NCBI GenBank assembly: GCA_028015205.1
Contig: CM051513.1
Location: 45,202,841-45,266,840, forward strand
Reading direction: 5' to 3'
DNA length: 64,000 nt
Source of the DNA: Mytilisepta virgata
Lineage: Eukaryota > Mollusca > Bivalvia > Mytilida > Mytilidae
The notes under the pieces are model-generated. The model was not told the origin of the DNA. It searched no databases and saw nothing but the letters and a program-made list of their open reading frames with translations. Within the stretch, counting starts at the first letter, position 1; the number at the start of each line of letters is the position of its first letter. Both the position numbers and the translations under genes were made by a program. Below, piece after piece: positions 54,573 through 64,000 of the stretch.

Positions 54573-55118
54573 TTACGACAGTGGAAACAGGTCCAACATC
54601 ATCTTAGATATTGGAACACTGTAATGGTCAATCAATTCATGATGACGACCGTACAATTTTTTAAGTGATGACATCAACTTATCCCTGATAAAACCCTGGT
54701 TAAGAAGCTTTTGTGACAGCAATAATCCTCTTTGTCGAAAGTCAGGGTAACTCACGCATGCCCTTGAAAATCGGATAAGCTGAGAAACGTAGACGCCATA
54801 TGCAGGCGATGCTGGTATATTGCTACTCAAGAAGGGAAAATTAACAATAGGAAAGTTGAACTCATCACGTTTGTCATAAAGTTTTGTCTTCAAACGTCCC
54901 TCATAGTCTATTTCAAGAAACAAATCCAAATATGAAGCGGACTTAGGTGTATCTGTAGTATCCTTAATTTCAAGCTCACTGGGGTAGATAAGATGTAGAA
55001 AGTCTTGGAATTTGTCGTTATTTAACGACAACACATCATCTATATAACGAAAAGTGAAATTAAAGGATTGGGCTGGTTTCTTTTTGTTTTCACGTAGTAA
55101 CCCTTGAATGAAGTCCAC
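54573..55118 (-). pseudogene. 5'-truncated reverse transcriptase fragment
   Basis: About 181 codons. The catalytic box FRYIDDVLSLNN is near the start, followed by LEIKDTTDTPKSASYLDLFL, SPAYGVYVSQLIRFSRACVS and KLYGRHHELIDHY. This is the palm-to-thumb part of an RT from a retroelement family that I recall as common in invertebrates. It could be Penelope-like or another non-LTR group. The first RT blocks are absent: similarity ends at about 55118, beside the Harbinger fragment. No GIY-YIG domain follows. The fragment itself is open but cannot be functional alone. Confidence 0.75.
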
Positions 55119-55196
55119 CTGGTCATTACTGTTTCATCATATGCATGAAATAGGATAAAGTCTCTTAAATATTTTGAATATACTGTTACAAACTAT

Positions 55197-56157
55197 TTGC
55201 CAGATTCATTTAAACAGTTTTTCAAAGTCAATCATGAAACCATTGAATTACTCTGTCAGACTTTGGGTCAATACCCAGCATTACTGCCTCGAGCTACTCC
55301 TGGGGGCAGATCTGAAATTCTTCAGAAGAAGGTTTTAATGACTATGAGGTATTTAGTTTCCCAAGAAACAATTAAAGAATTGACTGATCGATTTGGAGTT
55401 ACAGAACATAGTTTTATTCGTTGTAAAAGACAGGTTATTGAGACAATATGTGATAATCTGCTTTCAAAATTTATTGTATGGCCACAAAATAATGATTTTC
55501 AGCACATATCACAGAGATTTGATGATATGGGAACACGCAATTTTCCAGGCATTTTAGGAGCCATTGATGGTAGCCATATTCAAATTGAAGCACCATTACA
55601 TAATCCAAAATCTTACTTCAACAGAAAGCAGTTTCACTCAGTGGTGCTTCAAGGTGTTTGTACGGAAGATTTGAAATTAATTGACATAAATGTAGGTTGG
55701 CCGGGACGTGTCCACGACGCTAAAGTATTTAGAAATTCAGGTTTATATGAAAATGGATTCCAGAAATGTGGCAATGGTCGCTATTATCTATTGGGAGATG
55801 GAGCATATCCTTTAAAGGAATGGCTCTTAACTCCATACAGAGACAATGAATATTTATCACAACAAACTCGTTTTAATGTTGCATTGTCATCAAAACGCCA
55901 GGTAATTGAGAGATGTTTTGGCATGCTCAAAGGAAGATTTAGAAGACTAAAATACATTAACATGAAATCCATGAGAGAAATTTGCCAGACAATCATTGCA
56001 TTTGCACAACATATGCATTATTGAACACGACATTATTGAGGAAATCTTAAATGATGTAGTTGTTCTAGCTCAAAATTTTGTACCTGGTATCGCTGGATTA
56101 TATGAGAATGATGCACAAGGCCAGTTGAAAAGAATGAACATTACAAACAGAATGTAA
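55197..56157 (+). pseudogene. PIF/Harbinger transposase (HARBI1-like), 3' exon, frameshifted
   Basis: Open from TTG at 55197 to a TGA at 56022. A helix-turn-helix-like block (ETIKELTDRFGVTEHSF) precedes a DDE_Tnp_4 domain: Asp124 in GAIDGSHI, Asp174 in GRVHDAKVF, Asp201 in LGDGAYP and Glu238 in VIERCFGMLKGRFRRL. Near 56020 a one-base shift is needed to continue through IEHDIIEEILNDVVVLAQNF to a stop at 56155-56157. The start lacks ATG; CAG at 55201-55203 may be a splice acceptor, so the N-terminus is on an earlier exon or lost. All four catalytic-type acidic residues are present. The partner Myb-like protein usual for autonomous Harbingers was not seen. Confidence 0.85.
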
Positions 56158-56214
56158 ATCGCCCAACATGGACTTTGTGATGAATTTAGAAATGGTCATA
56201 TTCCTTTAACTAGA

Positions 56215-59200
56215 GGCTCTCAAGAGCCTGTGTCGCTCACCTGTATCTAATGTGATTTTGGAAATTATGTAAAATTATATAATGATTGAGACCAAGATTG
56301 GTTTAATTTGACACAGTATTTAAAATTAAAAACAGGTCATCTTAGTGTAGTCTTACAATAGCTACTGAAGACATCTTATCATTATTATTTTTGAATATGT
56401 GGTCAAGTTGTGACCATTCAGAATTTTTTTTACAATTTTCTGATAGACTTCTAAACATCTTGGATGATGGATCGGCTACAAAGTAACAACACTTGGTCAG
56501 CACCTCATAAGGAACATTCATGCTATGTTTTGTTACATTCCATTCAGTGGTTCTCTAAAAGAAGTCATTTGTATGCATTTCCCATATTGTCCTATGTTAA
56601 ACTAAGTTCCCCGCTGGCGGCCATCTTGGATGATGGATCAGCTACAAAGTTACAACACTTGGTCAGCACCTCATAAGGAACATTCATGCCATGTATGGTT
56701 TCATTCCATTCAACGGTTCTCTAAAAGAAGTCATTTGTATGCATTTCCCATAGGGTTCTATGTTAAACTAAGTCCCCCGCTGGCGGCCATCTTGGATTAT
56801 GGATCGGCTACAAAGTAACAACACTTGGTCAGCACCTCATAAGGAACATTCATGCCATGTATGGTTTCATTCCATTCAACGGTTCTCTAAAAAGAAGTCA
56901 TTTGTATGCATTTCCCATAGGGTCCTATGTTAAACTAAGTCCCCCTCAGGCGGCCATCTTGGATGATGGATCGGCTACAAAGTAACAACACTTGGTCAGC
57001 CCTCATAAGGAACATTCATTCATGCCAGATTTAGTTTCATTCCATTCAGTGGTTCTCTAAAAGAAGTCATTTGTATGCATTTCCCATAGGGTCCTATGTT
57101 AAACTAAGTTCCCCGCTGGCGGCCATCTTGGATGATGGATCAGCTACAAAGTAACAACACTTGGTCAGCACTTAATAAGGAATATTCATGCCATGTTTGG
57201 TTTCATTCCATTAAGTGGGTCACTAAAAGAAGTCATTTGTATGCATTTCCCTTAGGGTTCTATGTTAAACTAAGTCCCCCGCTGGCGGCCATCTTGGATT
57301 ATGGATCGGCTACAAAGTAACAACACTTGGTCAGCACCTCATAAGGAACATTCATGCCATGTATGGTTTCATTCCATTCAACGGTTCTCTAAAAGAAGTC
57401 ATTTGTATGCATTTCCCATAGGGTCCTATGTTAAACTAAGTTCCCCGCTGGCGGCCATCTTGGATGATGGATCAGCTACAAAGTAACAACACTTGGTCAG
57501 CACTTCACAAGGAATATTCATGCCATGTTTGGTTTCATTCCATTAAGTGGGTCACTAAAAGAAGTCATTTGTATGCATTTCCCATAGGGTTCTATGTTAA
57601 ACTAAGTCCCCCGCTGGCGGCCATCTTGGATTATGGATCGGCTACAAAGTAACAACACTTGGTCAGCACCTCATAAGGAACATTCATGCCATGTTTGGTT
57701 TCATTCCATTCAACGGTTCTCTAAAAGAAGTCATTTGTATGCATTTCCCATAGGGTCCTATGTTAAACTAAGTTCCCCGCTGGCGGCCATCTTGGATGAT
57801 GGATCAGCTACAAAGTAACAACACTTGGTCAGCACTTCATAAGGAATATTCATGCCATGTTTGGTTTCATTCCATTAAGTGGGTCACTAAAAGAAGTCAT
57901 TTGTATGCATTTCCCTTAGGGTTCTATGTTAAACTAAGTCCCCCGCTGGCGGCCATCTTGGATTATGGATCGGCTACAAAGTAACAACACTTGGTCAGCA
58001 CCTCATAAGGAACATTCATGCCATGTATGGTTTCATTCCATTCAACGGTTCTCTAAAAGAAGTCATTTGTATGCATTTCCCATAGGGTCCTATGTTAAAC
58101 TAAGTCCCCCTCAGGCGGCAATCTTGGATGATGGATCAGCTACAAAGTAACAACACTTGGTCAGCCCTCATAAGGAACATTCATTCATGCCAGATTTAGT
58201 TTCATTCCATTCAGTGGTTCTCTAAAAGAAGTCATTTGTATGCATTTCCCATAGGGTCCTATGTTAAACTAAGTTCCCCGCTGGCGGCCATCTTGGATGA
58301 TGGATCAGCTACAAAGTAACAACACTTGGTCAGCACTTCATAAGGAATATTCATGCCATGTTTGGTTTCATTCCATTAAGTGGGTCACTAAAAGAAGTCA
58401 TTTGTATGCATTTCCCATAGGGTTCTATGTTAAACTAAGTCCCCCGCTGGCGGCCATCTTGGATTATGGATCGGCTACAAAATAACAACACTTGGTCAGC
58501 ACCTCATAAGGAACATTCATGCCATGTTTGGTTTCATTCCATTCAACGGTTCTCTAAAAGAAGTCATTTGTATGCATTTCCCATAGGGTCCTATGTTAAA
58601 CTAAGTCCCCCTCAGGCGGCCATCTTGGATGATGGATCGGCTACAAAGTAACAACACTTGGTCAGCCCTCATAAGGAACATTCATTCATGCCAGATTTAG
58701 TTTCATTCCATTCAGTGGTTCTCTAAAAGAAGTCATTTGTATGCATTTCCCATAGGGTCCTATGTTAAACTAAGTTCCCCGCTGGCGGCCATCTTGGATG
58801 ATGGATCAGCTACAAAGTAACAACACTTGGTCAGCACTTAATAAGGAATATTCATGCCATGTTTGGTTTCATTCCATTAAGTGGGTCACTAAAAGAAGTC
58901 ATTTGTATGCATTTCCCTTAGGGTTCTATGTTAAACTAAGTCCCCCGCTGGCGGCCATCTTGGATTATGGATCGGCTACAAAGTAACAACACTTGGTCAG
59001 CACCTCATAAGGAACATTCATGCCATGTATGGTTTCATTCCATTCAACGGTTCTCTAAAAGAAGTCATTTGTATGCATTTCCCATAGGGTCCTATGTTAA
59101 ACTAAGTTCCCCGCTGGCGGCCATCTTGGATGATGGATCAGCTACAAAGTAACAACACTTGGTCAGCACTTCACAAGGAATATTCATGCCATGTTTGGTT

Positions 59201-62200
59201 TCATTCCATTAAGTGGGTCACTAAAAGAAGTCATTTGTATGCATTTCCCATAGGGTTCTATGTTAAACTAAGTCCCCCGCTGGCGGCCATCTTGGATTAT
59301 GGATCGGCTACAAAGTAACAACACTTGGTCAGCACCTCATAAGGAACATTCATGCCATGTTTGGTTTCATTCCATTCAACGGTTCTCTAAAAGAAGTCAT
59401 TTGTATGCATTTCCCATAGGGTCCTATGTTAAACTAAGTTCCCCGCTGGCGGCCATCTTGGATGATGGATCAGCTACAAAGTAACAACACTTGGTCAGCA
59501 CTTAATAAGGAATATTCATGCCATGTTTGGTTTCATTCCATTAAGTGGGTCACTAAAAGAAGTCATTTGTATGCATTTCCCTTAGGGTTCTATGTTAAAC
59601 TAAGTCCCCCGCTGGCGGCCATCTTGGATTATGGATCGGCTACAAAGTAACAACACTTGGTCAGCACCTCATAAGGAACATTCATGCCATGTATGGTTTC
59701 ATTCCATTCAACGGTTCTCTAAAAGAAGTCATTTGTATGCATTTCCCATAGGGTCCTATGTTAAACTAAGTCCCCCTCAGGCGGCAATCTTGGATGATGG
59801 ATCAGCTACAAAGTAACAACACTTGGTCAGCCCTCATAAGGAACATTCATTCATGCCAGATTTAGTTTCATTCCATTCAGTGGTTCTCTAAAAGAAGTCA
59901 TTTGTATGCATTTCCCATAGGGTCCTATGTTAAACTAAGTTCCCCGCTGGCGGCCATCTTGGATGATGGATCAGCTACAAAGTAACAACACTTGGTCAGC
60001 ACTTCATAAGGAATATTCATGCCATGTTTGGTTTCATTCCATTAAGTGGGTCACTAAAAGAAGTCATTTGTATGCATTTCCCATAGGGTTCTATGTTAAA
60101 CTAAGTCCCCCGCTGGCGGCCATCTTGGATTATGGATCGGCTACAAAATAACAACACTTGGTCAGCACCTCATAAGGAACATTCATGCCATGTTTGGTTT
60201 CATTCCATTCAACGGTTCTCTAAAAGAAGTCATTTGTATGCATTTCCCATAGGGTCCTATGTTAAACTAAGTCCCCCTCAGGCGGCCATCTTGGATGATG
60301 GATCGGCTACAAAGTAACAACACTTGGTCAGCACCTCATAAGGAACATTCATGCCAGATTTAGTTTCATTCCATTCAGTGGTTCTCTAAAAGAAGTCATT
60401 TGTATGCATTTCCCATAGGGTCCTATGTTAAACTAAGTTCCCCGCTGGCGGCCATCTTGGATGATGGATCAGCTACAAAGTAACAACACTTGATCAGCAC
60501 TTCATAAGGAATATTCATGCGATGTTTGGTTTCATTCCATTAAGTGGGTCACTAAAAGAAGTCATTTGTATGCATTTCCCATAGGGTTCTATGTTAAACT
60601 AAGTCCCCCGCTGGCGGCCATCTTGGATTATGGATCGGCTACAAAGTAACAACACTTGGTCAGCACCTCATAAGGAACATTCATGCCATGTATGGTTTCA
60701 TTCCATTCAACGGTTCTCTAAAAGAAGTCATTTGTATGCATTTCCCATAGGGTCCTATGTTAAACTAAGTTCCCCGCTGGCGGCCATCTTGGATGATGGA
60801 TCAGCTACAAAGTAACAACACTTGGTCAGCACTTCATAAGGAATATTCATGCCATGTTTGGTTTCATTCCATTAAGTGGGTCACTAAAAGAAGTCATTTG
60901 TATGCATTTCCCATAGGGTTCTATGTTAAACTAAGTCCCCCGCTGGCGGCCATCTTGGATTATGGATCGGCTACAAAGTAACAACACTTGGTCAGCACCT
61001 CATAAGGAACATTCATGCCATGTTTGGTTTCATTCCATTCAACGGTTCTCTAAAAGAAGTCATTTGTATGCATTTCCCATAGGGTCCTATGTTAAACTAA
61101 GTTCCCCGCTGGCGGCCATCTTGGATGATGGATCAGCTACAAAGTAACAACACTTGGTCAGCACTTAATAAGGAATATTCATGCCATGTTTGGTTTCATT
61201 TCATTAAGTGGGTCACTAAAAGAAGTCATTTGTATGCATTTCCCTTAGGGTTCTATGTTAAACTAAGTCCCCCGCTGGCGGCCATCTTGGATTATGGATC
61301 GGCTACAAAGTAACAACACTTGGTCAGCACCTCATAAGGAACATTCATGCCATGTATGGTTTCATTCCATTCAACGGTTCTCTAAAAGAAGTCATTTGTA
61401 TGCATTTCCCATAGGGTCCTATGTTAAACTAAGTCCCCCTCAGGCGGCCATCTTGGATGATGGATCGGCTACAAAGTAACAACACTTGGTCAGCACTTCA
61501 TAAGGAATATTCATGCCATGTTTGGTTTCATTCCATTAAGTGGGTCACTAAAAGAAGTCATTTGTATGCATTTCCCATAGGGTTCTATGTTAAACTAAGT
61601 CCCCCGCTGGCGGCCATCTTGGATTATGGATCGGCTACAAAGTAACAACACTTGGTCAGCACCTCATAAGGAACATTCATGCCATGTATGGTTTCATTCC
61701 ATTCAACGGTTCTCTAAAAGAAGTCATTTGTATGCATTTCCCATAGGGTCCTATGTTAAACTAAGTTCCCCGCTGGCGGCCATCTTGGATGATGGATCAG
61801 CTACAAAGTAACAACACTTGGTCAGCACTTCATAAGGAATATTCATGCCATGTTTGGTTTCATTCCATTAAGTGGGTCACTAAAAGAAGTCATTTGTATG
61901 CATTTCCCATAGGGTTCTATGTTAAACTAAGTCCCCCGCTGGCGGCCATCTTGGATTATGGATCGGCTACAAAGTAACAACACTTGGTCAGCACCTCATA
62001 AGGAACATTCATGCCATGTTTGGTTTCATTCCATTCAACTGTTCTCTAAAAGAAGTCATTTGTATGCATTTCCCATAGGGTCCTATGTTAAACTAAGTCC
62101 CCCTCAGGCGGCCATCTTGGATGATGGATCCGCTACAAAGTAACAACACTTGGTCAGCACCTCATAAGGAACATTCATGCCAGATTTAGTTTCATTCCAT

Positions 62201-64000
62201 TCAGTGGTTCTCTAAAAGAAGTCATTTGTATGCATTTCCCATAGGGTCCTATGTTAAACTAAGTTCCCCGCTGGCGGCCATCTTGGATGATGGATCAGCT
62301 ACAAAGTAACAACACTTGGTCAGCACTTCATAAGGAATATTCATGCCATGTTTGGTTTCATTCCATTAAGTGGGTCACTAAAAGAAGTCATTTGTATGCA
62401 TTTCCCATAGGGTTCTATGTTAAACTAAGTCCCCCGCTGGCGGCCATCTTGGATTATGGATCGGCTACAAAGTAACAACACTTGGTCAGCACCTCATAAG
62501 GAACATTCATGCCATGTATGGTTTCATTCCATTCAACGGTTCTCTAAAAGAAGTCATTTGTATGCATTTCACATAGGGTCCTATGTTAAACTAAGTCCCC
62601 CTCAGGCGGCAATCTTGGATGATGGATCAGCTACAAAGTAACAACACTTGGTCAGCCCTCATAAGGAACATTCATTCATGCCAGATTTAGTTTCATTCCA
62701 TTCAGTGGTTCTCTAAAAGAAGTCATTTGTATGCATTTCCCATAGGGTCCTATGTTAAACTAAGTTCCCCGCTGGCGGCCATCTTGGATGATGGATCAGC
62801 TACAAAGTAACAACACTTGGTCAGCACTTCATAAGGAATATTCATGCCATGTTTGGTTTCATTCCATTAAGTGGGTCACTAAAAGAAGTCATTTGTATGC
62901 ATTTCCCATAGGGTTCTATGTTAAACTAAGTCCCCCGCTGGCGGCCATCTTGGATTATGGATCGGCTACAAAATAACAACACTTGGTCAGCACCTCATAA
63001 GGAACATTCATGCCATGTTTGGTTTCATTCCATTCAACGGTTCTCTAAAAGAAGTCATTTGTATGCATTTCCCATAGGGTCCTATGTTAAACTAAGTCCC
63101 CCTCAGGCGGCCATCTTGGATGATGGATCGGCTACAAAGTAACAACACTTGGTCAGCACCTCATAAGGAACATTCATGCCAGATTTAGTTTCATTCCATT
63201 CAGTGGTTCTCTAAAAGAAGTCATTTGTATGCATTTCCCATAGGGTCCTATGTTAAACTAAGTTCCCCGCTGGCGGCCATCTTGGATGATGGATCAGCTA
63301 CAAAGTAACAACACTTGGTCAGCACTTCATAAGGAATATTCATGCCATGTTTGGTTTCATTCCATTAAGTGGGTCACTAAAAGAAGTCATTTGTATGCAT
63401 TTCCCATAGGGTTCTATGTTAAACTAAGTCCCCCGCTGGCGGCCATCTTGGATTATGGATCGGCTACAAAGTAACAACACTTGGTCAGCACCTCATAAGG
63501 AACATTCATGCCATGTATGGTTTCATTCCATTCAACGGTTCTCTAAAAGAAGTCATTTGTATGCATTTCCCATAGGGTCCTATGTTAAACTAAGTTCCCC
63601 GCTGGCGGCCATCTTGGATGATGGATCAGCTACAAAGTAACAACACTTGGTCAGCACTTCATAAGGAATATTCATGCCATGTTTGGTTTCATTCCATTAA
63701 GTGGGTCACTAAAAGAAGTCATTTGTATGCATTTCCCATAGGGTTCTATGTTAAACTAAGTCCCCCGCTGGCGGCCATCTTGGATTATGGATCGGCTACA
63801 AAGTAACAACACTTGGTCAGCACCTCATAAGGAACATTCATGCCATGTTTGGTTTCATTCCATTCAACGGTTCTCTAAAAGAAGTCATTTGTATGCATTT
63901 CCCATAGGGTCCTATGTTAAACTAAGTCCCCCTCAGGCGGCCATCTTGGATGATGGATCCGCTACAAAGTAACAACACTTGGTCAGCACCTCATAAGGAA
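56215..64000 (+). mobile_element. Element E1 (E1f) expanded into satellite, right end outside window
   Basis: Starts with palindrome GGCTCTCAAGAGCC and TGTGTCGCTCACCTG, the E1 left end. After about 230 bp of unique E1-like sequence it enters the 166 bp array. The right end is not in the window. Confidence 0.7.
56455..64000 (+). repeat. 166 bp satellite, ~45 units, higher-order structure
   Basis: Monomers of about 166 bp contain GGCGGCCATCTTGGAT, GGCTACAAAGTAACAACACT, TGGTCAGCAC, TGGTTTCATTCCATTCA and CCCATAGGGTCCTATGTTAA. Three types alternate: A (CACCTCATAAGGAACATTC, CAACGGTTCTC), B (CACTTCATAAGGAATATTC, TAAGTGGGTCAC) and C (GCCAGATTTAGTTTCATTCC). B and A pair into 332 bp dimers, and C units follow A units that end CCCCCTCAGGCGGC. 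The ten-monomer block 57132-58797 is repeated at 58798-60463, 1,666 bp apart. The array runs off the window. Confidence 0.95.

Noticed and set aside
56464..63972. Dozens of 61-62 codon plus-strand ORFs with nearly identical proteins
   Set aside because: They are chance openings in the 166 bp satellite. Each begins in one monomer and ends in the next, adjacent ones overlap in shifted frames, type C monomers have none, and single-base changes destroy them. They are not a gene family.
56455..64000. CRISPR-like array
   Set aside because: There are no unique spacers between short repeats. It is a continuous satellite in a eukaryotic context.

Overview
The window reads as nuclear DNA of a marine bivalve, most likely a mussel (Mytilus-like). 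It is AT-rich. Candidate genes are interrupted by GT/AG introns. Most of the sequence is transposable elements and 147-175 bp tandem repeats of the kind known from bivalve genomes. The species assignment rests on recognising these repeat and element types, not on a search. I see no bacterial-style operons, no rRNA and no CRISPR.

Layout. 0.4-5.9 kb: a degraded multidomain gene with an OTU/vertnin-like domain, a DDE-transposase-like region, two SAP-like motifs and a Tudor/SH3-like tail. A second, C-terminal copy lies at 41.1-41.9 kb. 6.8-12.5 kb: dispersed repeats. 12.7-15.9 kb: a two-exon minus-strand gene for an RPA-like single-stranded-DNA-binding protein, with a 430 bp palindromic MITE in its intron. 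17.4-25.2 kb: an intact 2,580-codon minus-strand ORF of a Helentron-type rolling-circle transposon (cysteine protease, HUH Rep, PIF1-type helicase, endonuclease). 25.5-28.0 kb: two tandem-repeat elements, one carrying six perfect oestrogen-response-element palindromes. 29.4-39.7 kb: repeat families E1 and E2, with one E2 nested in an E1, plus remnants of a minus-strand gene. 40.8-43.5 kb: more exon remnants, including a zinc-ribbon pseudogene. 44.7-50.3 kb: an almost complete but mutated I/jockey-type LINE with target-site duplications. 50.95-51.37 kb: a terminal exon with a HIRAN-like domain. 52.1-54.1 kb: palindromic repeats, a tRNA-derived SINE with target-site duplication, and a homogenised 168 bp tandem array. 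54.6-56.2 kb: a truncated reverse transcriptase abutting a PIF/Harbinger transposase. 56.2-64.0 kb and beyond: an E1 element expanded into a 166 bp satellite with higher-order structure.

How the parts fit. The intact Helentron ORF and the RPA-like gene lie in the same orientation 1.5 kb apart and may be two genes of one element. The many non-autonomous elements share hairpin ends and internal arrays of about 150-175 bp, which resembles the bivalve pearl/HINE class of Helentron-related elements. That link is inference. The LINE 3' end, a 55 bp LINE stub and the SINE 3' end share a similar tail, as expected if the LINE machinery mobilises the SINE. Most genes other than the Helentron ORF, the RPA-like gene and the HIRAN exon carry visible inactivating mutations.
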